This document shows positions 1-7,452 of a DNA stretch of 64,000 bases, piece after piece. The DNA comes from Dermabacteraceae bacterium TAE3-ERU27. Its GTDB lineage: Bacteria > Actinomycetota > Actinomycetes > Actinomycetales > Dermabacteraceae. Made by a program: the position numbers and the translations under genes. A model generated the notes under the pieces. The model was not told the DNA's origin. It saw only the letters and a list, made by a program, of their open reading frames with translations, and made no database searches. Location: positions 40,878 to 104,877 of the forward strand of contig JAHUUL010000004.1 in the NCBI GenBank assembly GCA_019218415.1, written 5' to 3'. The number at the start of each line of letters is the position of its first letter. Positions within the stretch are counted from its first letter, which is position 1.

Positions 1-1
1 C

Positions 2-838
2 CTGGCCTCTAAGACGCTGGTGATGACGTCGGCCACCCTGGCCCTTGGCGGTAACTTCGATCAGCCCGCCAGGCAGGTGGGCCTGTTTTCCGAGGAACGC
101 CGGGAACTTACGCAGCTTGCTCGCAGCGGAGAAAGCGCCGACAAGGACTGCGCGCTATGGGCGGGGATAGACGTCGGCAGCCCGTTCGCCTACAACAAGC
201 AGGGAATTTTGTACCTGGCGCGGCACTTGCCGCCGCCGGGACGAGACGGGCTGCACCCGGATACGCTGCGCCACCTATGTGAGCTAATTAGCGCCTCGCG
301 CGGGGGAGCGCTCTGCCTGTTTTCTTCCCGCCGTGCGGCGGAAGAAGCTGCCGATTACGCACGCGGGGTGCTGGACACCCCGGTGTTCGTGCAGGGGGAA
401 GACGGCCTGAACGCCCTGGTGTCGGCTTTCAGGGACGATCCGCACGCGAGCCTGTTCGGGACGCTTTCGCTGTGGCAGGGAGTGGACGTGCAGGGAGATT
501 CCTGCCGCCTGGTGGTGATGGATCGTATCCCGTTCCCGAGGCCCGACGATCCGCTTACCTCGGCCCGGCAGGAGCGCATCACCAGTCAGCGCGGTAACGC
601 CTTCATGGCGATTTCCGCGAGCCACGCCGCGCTGCTGATGGCGCAGGGCGCGGGCCGCCTGATTCGTTCCAGCAGCGACAGGGGAATGGTGGCGGTGCTC
701 GATTCGCGCATTGCCACGAAGCGTTACGGCAGCTACCTGATATCGGCCATGCCGCCGTTGTGGCGTACCTACGACGCGCAGGCCGCGCTGGCGGCCCTGC
801 ACAGGCTATCTGCGGGAATGTTTGCGGAAAAAGACTAG
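2..838 (+). CDS. dinG: ATP-dependent DNA helicase, DinG/Rad3 type (3' part only)
   Basis: The reading frame is open from the left edge, so the 5' part (Walker A and B, iron-sulfur region) lies outside the window; 278 residues remain. Visible helicase C-terminal features are a TSATL motif about ten residues in, a WQGVDV segment, and the QGAGRLIRSSSDRG motif VI near the end, followed by a VLDSRI strand. This matches the C-terminal RecA-like domain of DinG superfamily 2 helicases, which unwind DNA 5' to 3' and act on R-loops and repair intermediates. It converges on lexA with a 12-bp gap. The dinG-lexA adjacency is common in actinobacteria. The exact subfamily is not certain without the N-terminus. 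Confidence 0.85.
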   Translation: MASKTLVMTSATLALGGNFDQPARQVGLFSEERRELTQLARSGESADKDCALWAGIDVGSPFAYNKQGILYLARHLPPPGRDGLHPDTLRHLCELISASRGGALCLFSSRRAAEEAADYARGVLDTPVFVQGEDGLNALVSAFRDDPHASLFGTLSLWQGVDVQGDSCRLVVMDRIPFPRPDDPLTSARQERITSQRGNAFMAISASHAALLMAQGAGRLIRSSSDRGMVAVLDSRIATKRYGSYLISAMPPLWRTYDAQAALAALHRLSAGMFAEKD

Positions 839-850
839 CGGGCGAATGGC

Positions 851-1549
851 TTAGTTAACCGAGCGCAGCACCGCTACCACCTTGCCGAGCACCTCGCAGC
901 TGTCCCCGAGGATGGGGGCGAAGGCCGGGTTATGTGGCATCAGCCAGACGTGACCGTCCTGGCGCTTGAAAGTCTTTACGGTGGCTTCACCGTCGATCAT
1001 GGCGGCCACGATATCTCCGCCCTGGGCCTCGCGCTGGGAGCGTACTACCACCCAGTCACCGTCGCAGATGGCGGCATCCACCATGGAATCTCCCACCACT
1101 TTCAACAGGAACATCTCACCCTTGCCGACTATCTGTTCGGGCAGGGTGAAGGTGTCCTCCACCTGTTCCTGAGCGGTGATCGGCACACCGGCGGCAATCC
1201 GGCCCAGCACGGGTGCGCGCACACTGGGGGAGGACTCGTATTCGGGTACCTCGCGCGCCTGCGGTTCGTCGGCTTCGTCGAGCGGAACTACCTCCATTGC
1301 GCGCGGGGAGCGCTCGTTGCGACGGATGAATCCCTTTTTCTCCAGCACCTGTAGCTGGTGGGAGACAGAAGAGGGGGAGGTGAGGCCGACCTGCTGCCCG
1401 ATCTCGCGAATGGTGGGCGGGAAGCCGTCCTTGCGAATGTTTTCCGTGATCACGGCGAGGATCTTGCGCTGGCGCGGGGTGAGCTGGGAAGTGTCTAGGC
1501 CGGAAGAAGTGTCCAGGCCGGAATCTGCCAGTAGCCGATCGTTAGCCAT
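851..1549 (-). CDS. lexA: LexA, SOS repressor
   Basis: This 232-aa protein is the full length expected of an actinobacterial LexA. The N-terminal winged helix-turn-helix covers about residues 22-85 ([21 protein letters not shown]). The self-cleavage site is Ala120-Gly121 in RIAAGVP, and the catalytic dyad is Ser155 in GDSMVD and Lys192 in ATVKTF. LexA binds SOS boxes as a dimer and is inactivated when RecA filaments trigger its autocleavage. The ATG is preceded by AAGGAG at a good distance. It is divergent from the LysM gene, and its own -35 element overlaps a LexA-like box, which indicates autoregulation. Confidence 0.97.
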   Translation of the reverse strand: MANDRLLADSGLDTSSGLDTSQLTPRQRKILAVITENIRKDGFPPTIREIGQQVGLTSPSSVSHQLQVLEKKGFIRRNERSPRAMEVVPLDEADEPQAREVPEYESSPSVRAPVLGRIAAGVPITAQEQVEDTFTLPEQIVGKGEMFLLKVVGDSMVDAAICDGDWVVVRSQREAQGGDIVAAMIDGEATVKTFKRQDGHVWLMPHNPAFAPILGDSCEVLGKVVAVLRSVN

Positions 1550-1630
1550 TTACTGCTCCTTGCCCGGACGCCCGCTTTCGTTTGGCGACCTTACGTTGTC
1601 GTACCCCTGTAGTGGAGTTGTCTCTGTACC

Positions 1631-1659
1631 AGGTTAGGCGTTTTTGCCGCGCCGGGCAA
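1631..1659 (-). promoter_or_regulatory. lexA promoter
   Basis: On the minus strand, a -35 element TTGCCC (plus positions 1654-1659) and a -10 element TAACCT (1631-1636) are separated by exactly 17 nt. The -35 overlaps the degenerate LexA box at 1657-1670. This is inferred from spacing and hexamers only. Confidence 0.6.
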
Positions 1660-1670
1660 ACAAGTGTTCG
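1657..1670. promoter_or_regulatory. LexA box, one mismatch (lexA side)
   Basis: The sequence CAAACAAGTGTTCG fits the actinobacterial SOS consensus CGAACNNNNGTTCG with one changed base in the left arm. It overlaps the -35 of the lexA promoter, where bound LexA would repress its own gene. Confidence 0.65.
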
Positions 1671-1678
1671 AGGGTTGC

Positions 1679-1707
1679 TTGCTTTTCTCGAACACCCGTT
1701 CTAAACT
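1679..1707 (+). promoter_or_regulatory. Promoter of the SOS LysM gene
   Basis: The -35 TTGCTT (1679-1684) and the -10 TAAACT (1702-1707) have a 17-nt spacer. The first strong LexA box lies within the spacer, so LexA and RNA polymerase could not bind together. Confidence 0.6.
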
Positions 1708-1737
1708 CGAACACGTATTCGATCGAACAGGAGTTCG
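1689..1737. promoter_or_regulatory. Three tandem LexA boxes
   Basis: Boxes are CGAACACCCGTTCT (1689-1702), CGAACACGTATTCG (1708-1721) and CGAACAGGAGTTCG (1724-1737). Boxes 1 and 3 have the full GAAC-N4-GTTC core and box 2 has one mismatch. They run from inside the promoter spacer, across the expected transcription start, to the ribosome binding site (the AGGAG at 1729-1733 is inside box 3). Such stacking implies very tight SOS control. Confidence 0.85.
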
Positions 1738-1744
1738 CAAAGCT

Positions 1745-2092
1745 ATGACTACTCAGACTTTCACCGCCAATGCTTACGTGGCTCGCCCCGCTCTGCGCAT
1801 CACCCGCCGGGGGCGCATGGTGCTGTCTTCGCTAGTGGCTATCGCTTCGCTGCTACTTGCACTGTTCGTGGTTTTGGCCTGGGGGGTAGGTGCTGCGGAG
1901 GCCTCGGTCGAACGTGAAGCCAAGGTGGTTGTGCAGGAGGGGCAGACCCTCTGGGGGATTGCCACCTCCCATTACCCCGATCTGGCCCCGGAACAGGCGA
2001 TCTGGAAGGTGCGCAGCGTAAACGATCTGCGCAGCGATCAGTTGGTTGCCGGCACCACTCTGGTACTGCCTAACGACGTCGAGGGGCGTTAA
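1745..2092 (+). CDS. SOS-induced LysM membrane protein, YneA/DivS/ChiZ-like division inhibitor
   Basis: This 115-aa protein has a short cytoplasmic N-terminus, one membrane segment at about residues 26-51, and a C-terminal LysM fold at about 61-109 (VQEGQTLWGIA near the start, GTTLVLP at the end). Topology, size, position beside lexA and upstream of nrdR, and the LexA boxes match Bacillus YneA, Corynebacterium DivS and mycobacterial Rv2719c (ChiZ), which delay septation during DNA damage. I chose the ATG at 1745 because it follows the AGGAG at 1729-1733; an upstream in-frame GTG at 1664 would place coding sequence across the promoter. The inhibitor role is inferred, not shown. No hydrolase domain is visible. 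Confidence 0.85.
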   Translation: MTTQTFTANAYVARPALRITRRGRMVLSSLVAIASLLLALFVVLAWGVGAAEASVEREAKVVVQEGQTLWGIATSHYPDLAPEQAIWKVRSVNDLRSDQLVAGTTLVLPNDVEGR

Positions 2093-2151
2093 TTAGGCGT
2101 TAATTATTCGGGGATTTTCCCTGTCCATTAGGGCCCTTTTCCCGACCCATA

Positions 2152-2157
2152 TACGAT
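2152..2157 (+). promoter_or_regulatory. nrdR -10 element, probably leaderless
   Basis: TACGAT lies 6 nt before the nrdR ATG, which places transcription start at or next to the initiation codon. No convincing -35 was identified. Confidence 0.4.
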
Positions 2158-2163
2158 AGGGGT

Positions 2164-2622
2164 ATGCATTGCCCTTTCTGCCGACACGAAGATAGCCGCG
2201 TGGTCGATTCGCGCACCTCTGATGATGGTGTTTCGATTCGCCGCCGCCGCCAGTGCCCCAACTGCTCGCGGCGTTTCACCACGGTTGAGTCCGCGTCTCT
2301 GTCGGTGGTTAAGCGTTCCGGTGCCAGCGAACCTTTCTCTCGCTCAAAGGTAGTGAGCGGTGTGCGCAAGGCCTGCCAGGGCCGCCCTGTTACGGACGAT
2401 CAGCTGGCGATGTTGGCCCAGCGCGTTGAGGATGCGGTGCGCCAGAAGGGGCAGGCGGAGATCGACTCTCACGACGTCGGCCTGGCTACCCTGCAGCCCC
2501 TGAAAGAACTTGATCTGGTGGCCTACCTGCGCTTCGCGAGCGTGTACCGTTCGTTCGAGTCGCTGGACGATTTCGAGAAGGCGATCGCGGAGCTGCGCGC
2601 CGAGGGGGAAGCGGAAGCGTAG
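2164..2622 (+). CDS. nrdR: NrdR, transcriptional repressor of ribonucleotide reductase genes
   Basis: The 152-aa product has the N-terminal zinc ribbon with Cys3, Cys6, Cys31 and Cys34 (CPFC and CPNC knuckles), followed by an ATP-cone domain at about residues 46-136. The family senses ATP/dATP and binds NrdR boxes ahead of nrd operons. The gene has full family length and sits in the usual actinobacterial order after lexA and the LysM gene. The ATG is only 6 nt after a -10-like TACGAT, so its mRNA may be leaderless. No nrd gene lies in the window, so its targets are elsewhere. Confidence 0.97.
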   Translation: MHCPFCRHEDSRVVDSRTSDDGVSIRRRRQCPNCSRRFTTVESASLSVVKRSGASEPFSRSKVVSGVRKACQGRPVTDDQLAMLAQRVEDAVRQKGQAEIDSHDVGLATLQPLKELDLVAYLRFASVYRSFESLDDFEKAIAELRAEGEAEA

Positions 2623-2662
2623 GGGTACCGCTGCGCGGCTACCGCGTAGTATGATTCTCTTT

Positions 2663-2707
2663 GTAAAGCCCGGGACGCGGAGGGGAAGCCGTCGCCTCGG
2701 GCTTTAC
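2663..2707. terminator. Hairpin between nrdR and a convergent membrane gene
   Basis: GTAAAGCCCG (2663-2672) and CGGGCTTTAC (2698-2707) form perfect 10-bp arms, with further pairing possible inside. There is no long T-run on either side. It lies between convergent genes, so a bidirectional terminator is the simplest reading. A TATGAT hexamer just upstream (about 2650-2655) leaves open a short transcript starting here. Confidence 0.55.
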
Positions 2708-2725
2708 CTTATGCCTTTTATGGGT

Positions 2726-3451
2726 TTACCAACGCAGCGTGCGCAGCGCCGAACATCCCAAAAGTATTCCGAACAGCGCTGTGCAGAGGCAGTCGTAAAG
2801 CAGTGGAGACTCAGAAATAACGCTTAAGGCGTGCGGGGCGAGGTAGGTCTTTTCCGCAAGCGGGCGGTGAAAGGCGGCCGATGTTCCCACCAGCAGGACC
2901 AGAGACGGGGCCAGCAGGGCAGTGCAGAAGCCTTCTATGCACTTTTGCACCAGGCTTGCGCAGACTCCATCCAGTAGGCGGGATTGGACCGCATACGTGA
3001 TTAGCGCTACCAGGCCCACACCGATCGCCAGGTTAAGGGCGTAGAGGTGCTGTTTCGGACCGCTCGGACTGTGTAAAAAATCGATCCGAAAGATGAAAAA
3101 CAGCAGCGCTAGTAGGGCGGCAAACGCCAGATACGTGGCTGCGAAGACTGCCAGACGCCCGGTAATGCTCGGCTGCGCCGCGAGGGACTCGGCAGAGGCA
3201 TCGCGCGGGGAGGATTTGCGCAGGGATAGGAATCCCGTCACATAAGGGGAAACGACCGCGGAAACCAGCGGTAAAAATACCAGCAGAGTCCACGCCCCCA
3301 ACTTGGGTAGCGAAGAAATCTGGATTTCGCCGTTAATGTAGGACGCCCCCTGTAGGTAGAGCAGGGCCGCGCCGCAGAGCGCCGCCACAACAAAGCGCCG
3401 TATCCGCAGCGATTCGAGCAGGGACTCGGCCCTCGCGTCTGCCACCTTCAT
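2726..3451 (-). CDS. Integral membrane protein of unknown function
   Basis: I do not recognise the family. The 241-aa product has about six hydrophobic segments (near residues 18-36, 50-72, 98-120, 135-155, 165-190 and 215-235) separated by short loops, and no signal peptide or catalytic motif that I can identify. A purine-rich GGGGAAGGA precedes the ATG. It is a single gene, convergent with nrdR and downstream of helR on the same strand after about 160 bp. That gap holds a long inverted repeat and a TAGAAT -10-like hexamer, so it may have its own promoter. Codon use looks like that of its neighbours. Confidence 0.7.
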   Translation of the reverse strand: MKVADARAESLLESLRIRRFVVAALCGAALLYLQGASYINGEIQISSLPKLGAWTLLVFLPLVSAVVSPYVTGFLSLRKSSPRDASAESLAAQPSITGRLAVFAATYLAFAALLALLFFIFRIDFLHSPSGPKQHLYALNLAIGVGLVALITYAVQSRLLDGVCASLVQKCIEGFCTALLAPSLVLLVGTSAAFHRPLAEKTYLAPHALSVISESPLLYDCLCTALFGILLGCSALRTLRW

Positions 3452-3540
3452 GTCGGCCGTGTCCTTCCCCTAAAGCGATTTTCTAACCAGGATTCTAGAA
3501 AATGGCAGTCCCGGGTTAGGGCGGCCTATTTTTAACGGGC

Positions 3541-3607
3541 TAACGTTTGGATGCATTTAACGCTGTGAAAACGCCTTTTGACTTAACGTTTCTGCACCCA
3601 AACGTAA
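3541..3607. repeat. Inverted repeat with TAACG motifs between helR and the membrane gene
   Basis: Arms at 3541-3555 and 3593-3607 match at 13 of 15 positions (TAACGTTTGGATGCA against TGCACCCAAACGTAA read in reverse complement). Further TAACG copies lie between the arms (about 3558 and 3584) and at the right edge. It is immediately downstream of the helR stop and upstream of the next gene on the same strand, so it could be a terminator structure or an operator. Confidence 0.6.
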
Positions 3608-3615
3608 CGATGCCG

Positions 3616-5847
3616 CTAAAGCCCCTCGGGCAGTTCCCCGGAATAGACCACGCCCAGTATCGCGGTGGGGCGGGTCATTGCCACGAACACGTCGCTCGCG
3701 CCCTGTGAATGCGCGGCCGCGATAGCGCCCGGCTCCACCAGCGTCACCGCGTCGAACTCGAGGCCCTTAGCGGCCTCCGCGTCCATCACCGCGACCTCGC
3801 TGTCGATGCCGCCGCTGCCCAGGCCCGCATTTACCCCCGCACGGGCGAACTCGGCACCGATAGCCGCCACATCATCGCTCGGGCAGATCACCGCGATCCG
3901 GCCGCCCGTGGTCTGCTTCTGCCGCAGCGCGCACGCCACGGCCTCCGCCGCCACCTCGTCCGCAGCGCAGGAAACGTATTCGATCTCGTGCTCGCCCTCG
4001 CGCACCGAAGTCACCGGTGTCGTCACCACGCCGGCGGCAGCCGCAACCCGCTGCGCCGCATCCATCACCAGGCGCGGCGTACGGTAATTAACCGTCAGCT
4101 CCTCCACCACGGCGCGCTCCTCCACGTGCGGGGCGAAAGTGTCCCGCCACGAACGCGTCCCGGCGGGTGAGGACGTCTGCGCCACGTCGCCCACCACGGT
4201 GAAAGATTTCGTCGGGCAGCGGCGCATCAGCAGCCGCCACATCATCTGGGAAAGCTCCTGCGCCTCGTCAACCACCACGTGCCCGAAAGCCCAGGTGCGA
4301 TCGCCAGCGGCGCGCTCCGCCAGGGAAACGTAACGTGATCCCTGGCGCATCTGCGCGGCTAAGGTGTCGGCATCCACAGTCGCGGCCGCGCCGTCCCAGG
4401 AATCGATCACCTGCTGCGCGTACTCGCGGCCCGCGTCCAGGTCCTCACGTTCGGCGCGGCTGCGCGCCGACGCCCCCGCCGGGTCCTCGCCCAGCAGTTC
4501 GGCAAGCTCGTCTAGCAGCGGCACGTCCTCCACCGTGAACGGGGAGTCCTTTTCCCGCACGATCGCGGCGATGTCCTTTTCGGAAAGGCCCCGATCGGCC
4601 GCGCGCAGGCGCTCCGGGTGCGCCAGCAGAATCTTTAAGAACATCTGCGGCGTGTAGGGCAGCCAGAGCTTGTTCAGCGTCACCCGCACCTCGCGGCTAA
4701 GCGGCAGATCGCCCAGGATGGTGGCGCGGTCTTCCTCCAGCACCGCGTGACCGGCGGCGCGCAGGCGCTCCAGGTACTGATCCGCCAGCTTGTCCAGCAT
4801 GATGCGCACGAAAATATCGCGCGCCTCGTTGTGCGGCTTGTGGGAGGAACGCGCGTCCCGCTGCGCGGCGGCCACGTCCTTCGGCTCGATGGTCAGCACC
4901 ACCGAATTAATCGCCACCTGCACCGGCTCCTCCAGGCGCAGCTGCCGCTGCGAAACCGCGCGTTTAAGCAGCTTCGCCATGCGCAGATCGCCCTTAACGC
5001 GCTGCGCCTCGGGGGAATCGTGCACGTCGGTCACCATGCCGGGCAGCAACTGGCCGGGGGTCAGCATGGCCACGCCCGATTCGCCGAGCGAGGGCAGCAC
5101 GCGTTCGATGTAGCGCAGGAAGCCATCGGTGGGAGCCACGATCAGCACGCCCGCGTGTTCCAGCTTGCGGCGGTGCGTGTAAAGCAGATAGGCGGCGCGG
5201 TGCAGCGCCACGGCGGTCTTGCCCGTGCCCGGCCCGCCCTGCACCACCAGCACGCCGCGTACGTCGGCGCGGATGATGCGGTCCTGTTCGGCCTGGATGG
5301 TGGAGACGATGTCGCCCATGCGTCCCGTGCGCTGGCTGCTGAGCGCCGCCAGCAGAGCGCCCTCGCCCTGCAGGGAAGCGCCGTCGGCGTCGCTCCCGTC
5401 CAGCAGGGAAGCGTCCAGCACGTCGTCTTCCAGCCCCAGCACTGTACGACCGCGCGTGATCAGGTGGCGGCGCAGCGTCACGCCCAGGCGTTCGGTGGAG
5501 GTCGCCTGATAGAAAGCGGCGGCGGCGGGGGCGCGCCAGTCAACCAGCAGCTGTTCGCGCTCGGGCGTGAACAGGCCGATACGGCCGATGTAGAGGCGGG
5601 AATCGTCCTCGCGGTCGAGCCTGCCGAAGACGACCCTCTCGCGCACGGAAGCGAGCAGGGAAAGGCGGTCCTCGTAGCGCGCCACGAAAGCGTCCCGTTC
5701 GGAACGGTTCTGGTGCGTCGTGGCCGACTGGGAGGCCTGCGCCTCGTCCAGCCGCTGCTGCAGCGTCTCTGTCAGCTCATCGAGCCGGGAATAGAGTCGA
5801 TCAACGTAGGCCTGTTCAGCCGGCAGGTCACGGTTCTCTGTCGCCAA
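3616..5847 (-). CDS. helR: HelD/HelR-type RNA polymerase-associated ATPase (UvrD-like superfamily 1)
   Basis: The 743-aa protein begins with a coiled-coil arm (DRLYSRLDELTETLQQRL), has Walker A GGPGTGKTA near residue 204-212, the DEAQELSQMMWRLL Walker B region, and C-terminal superfamily 1 motifs. In the family, HelD-type proteins wedge into RNA polymerase and release stalled complexes or rifampicin. The start is uncertain: I chose TTG at 5847, which follows AAGGCGG at a good distance and gives the usual short leader; another in-frame TTG at 5901 would add 18 residues. I found no rifamycin-associated element upstream. A role in rifampicin tolerance is only inferred from the family. Confidence 0.88.
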   Translation of the reverse strand: MATENRDLPAEQAYVDRLYSRLDELTETLQQRLDEAQASQSATTHQNRSERDAFVARYEDRLSLLASVRERVVFGRLDREDDSRLYIGRIGLFTPEREQLLVDWRAPAAAAFYQATSTERLGVTLRRHLITRGRTVLGLEDDVLDASLLDGSDADGASLQGEGALLAALSSQRTGRMGDIVSTIQAEQDRIIRADVRGVLVVQGGPGTGKTAVALHRAAYLLYTHRRKLEHAGVLIVAPTDGFLRYIERVLPSLGESGVAMLTPGQLLPGMVTDVHDSPEAQRVKGDLRMAKLLKRAVSQRQLRLEEPVQVAINSVVLTIEPKDVAAAQRDARSSHKPHNEARDIFVRIMLDKLADQYLERLRAAGHAVLEEDRATILGDLPLSREVRVTLNKLWLPYTPQMFLKILLAHPERLRAADRGLSEKDIAAIVREKDSPFTVEDVPLLDELAELLGEDPAGASARSRAEREDLDAGREYAQQVIDSWDGAAATVDADTLAAQMRQGSRYVSLAERAAGDRTWAFGHVVVDEAQELSQMMWRLLMRRCPTKSFTVVGDVAQTSSPAGTRSWRDTFAPHVEERAVVEELTVNYRTPRLVMDAAQRVAAAAGVVTTPVTSVREGEHEIEYVSCAADEVAAEAVACALRQKQTTGGRIAVICPSDDVAAIGAEFARAGVNAGLGSGGIDSEVAVMDAEAAKGLEFDAVTLVEPGAIAAAHSQGASDVFVAMTRPTAILGVVYSGELPEGL

Positions 5848-5988
5848 CGGTGTATTCCGCCTTAGTCTGTGAAGTGAAAGCGAGCCTCTCCCTGCGCGCA
5901 AAGGCCGTGGCCGCGCGTAAGTTTAGGCAATGTTCCATTATGGTTGATTAGTCCGATCCAGGAAACCCGGTCGTGAGGAGAACAGCGA

Positions 5989-6975
5989 ATGGAGCCCCGA
6001 CGTCTCTACCGCTTTGCCGCGCAGGAAGTGCTGGCGCGCGTGCCGAATGAGCCGCTAACGCTCGTGCACGCCTTTCCGGGGCTGACCGACACGGGTAACA
6101 CCTGCAAGCTACTGACCAGTTTTCTTGAGGGAACTTGCCTGCCGCAGACCCTGGCGGAGTTCGATACCGACGAACTGCTCGACTACCGCGGCACCTACCT
6201 ACAGGCCTATTTCGTGGACGGCGGCTTCGCCCCGATTCAGATTCCGCGCATCGAACTGAAGCTGATGCGTGACGAGTCCGACAAACCGTTTCTCTTCCTG
6301 AGCGGCCCCGATCCCGACATGCGTTGGCTCGGGCTGCGCGATGCGGTCATCGAACTGATCGACATCTTCGACGTACGCCGGGTGGTTTCCCTGATGTCAT
6401 TCCCGATGAACGTGCCGCACACCCGCCCGATTCGGGTCATGGAATACGCCGGGGTGGTCGATACGCCCCCGGATTCGCTCGATCAGCTCAGCCAGATGAT
6501 GGCCCCGACGCCGTTCAACATTTTCCTCAGCACGGAACTGGCCCGGCACGGGATAGACACCCTCGGCTATGTGGCGCAGGTGCCGCACTACATGGCCAGG
6601 CGCGACTTTGAACCGGCTACCCTCGCGCTGCTGCGCAGGCTCAGCGAGTCCGCCGGGCTCGATCTGCAGCTCGTGGATCTCGGCGACGACTGCGATGTGG
6701 TGCTCGCGCAGGCCGATCAGTCGGCGCGAGAAAACGAGGAAGTTGCGGCCCATGTGGCGCAACTTGAGCAAATATATGACGAGGCTCTCGAAGATGAGAT
6801 CGCCGCACCCCTGCGAGTACGGCAAGACACGCCTACAGGGGACGAAATCGCTACCCGTTTCGAGCGTTTCCTCGCCTCCCAGGAGGGCGAAAAACCCTCC
6901 GAAAATGGCGAAAATGGCTCTGAAATGGGCAAAAAACCTGATGAGGGGGGACAGGACGGCGAAAACGTGCAATGA
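5989..6975 (+). CDS. PAC2 family protein
   Basis: The 328-aa protein carries a PAC2 (proteasome-assembly-chaperone-like) fold over about residues 20-270, recognised from the HAFPGLTDTGNT start, the VSLMSFPMNVPHTRP strand-loop and the VPHYMARRDFEPATLALL segment. The molecular function in bacteria is not established. After about residue 295 the protein ends in a low-complexity, Glu/Gly/Asn/Lys-rich tail of about 30 residues with AT-rich codons unlike the rest of the gene, probably disordered. It is divergent from helR with a short shared promoter region and starts behind GAGGAG. No proteasome or pupylation gene is nearby. Confidence 0.85.
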   Translation: MEPRRLYRFAAQEVLARVPNEPLTLVHAFPGLTDTGNTCKLLTSFLEGTCLPQTLAEFDTDELLDYRGTYLQAYFVDGGFAPIQIPRIELKLMRDESDKPFLFLSGPDPDMRWLGLRDAVIELIDIFDVRRVVSLMSFPMNVPHTRPIRVMEYAGVVDTPPDSLDQLSQMMAPTPFNIFLSTELARHGIDTLGYVAQVPHYMARRDFEPATLALLRRLSESAGLDLQLVDLGDDCDVVLAQADQSARENEEVAAHVAQLEQIYDEALEDEIAAPLRVRQDTPTGDEIATRFERFLASQEGEKPSENGENGSEMGKKPDEGGQDGENVQ

Positions 6976-7136
6976 TTGATCTCGTTGCAGTGATGTGTTC
7001 TTCGCAAGGAGAGCACGCGGAGTTTCGACCTGAGGTCGCACCTTCGTGCCCTGTCTAGGAAGAAACAGGCAGGGACGACACATGCGGCAAGAATGTCGCC
7101 GAACGGCGGCAGCGCCAGACGCAAGGAGATACGGTC

Positions 7137-7340
7137 ATGGCACAGGGTTCCGTTAAGTGGTTCAACGCAGAAAAAGGCTTCGGCTTCATCGAAACCGATG
7201 GTGGCGGCTCGGACGTTTTCGTCCACCACTCCAGCATCGATATGACCGGCTACCGCTCGCTCAATGAGGGCCAGCGAGTCGAGTTCGATGTAACCGATGG
7301 CCCCAAGGGCCCGCAGGCGGAAAACGTCCGCGCACTCTGA
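7137..7340 (+). CDS. cspA: Cold-shock protein, CspA family
   Basis: This 67-aa single-domain protein has both RNA-binding signatures: [12 protein letters not shown] (RNP1) and DVFVHHSSI (RNP2). It binds single-stranded RNA or DNA and acts as an RNA chaperone. AAGGAG at 7123-7128 sets the ATG. The 161-nt stretch before it contains no ORF and has several short hairpins, as expected of a long, structured cold-shock mRNA leader. A strong terminator follows directly, so the gene is monocistronic. It may be a constitutive rather than cold-induced paralogue; sequence cannot tell. Confidence 0.96.
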   Translation: MAQGSVKWFNAEKGFGFIETDGGGSDVFVHHSSIDMTGYRSLNEGQRVEFDVTDGPKGPQAENVRAL

Positions 7341-7358
7341 TTTACCCCAGAGACTTTA

Positions 7359-7399
7359 GAGCGGGGCTCGTCCGAAAGGACGGGCCCCGCTCGCTTTTT
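7359..7399 (+). terminator. Intrinsic terminator of cspA
   Basis: A GC-rich 15-bp stem (7359-7373 with 7378-7392) with a GAAA loop is followed by a T-run at 7395-7399. This is a textbook rho-independent terminator. Confidence 0.92.
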
Positions 7400-7452
7400 G
7401 TCTCTTTCCAAATGCGCCTAGGGCTCTTGCCCTAGGAGTTGCCACCCCGGGA

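Noticed and set aside
4747..5865. Open frame of 372 codons on the plus strand, opposite helR
   Set aside because: It mirrors the third-codon-position GC bias of the real gene; the product is His/Gln/Arg-rich with no family resemblance.
5848..5988. Rifamycin-associated element for helR
   Set aside because: No GGGGCTTGC/GCAAG inverted repeat is visible between helR and the PAC2 gene.
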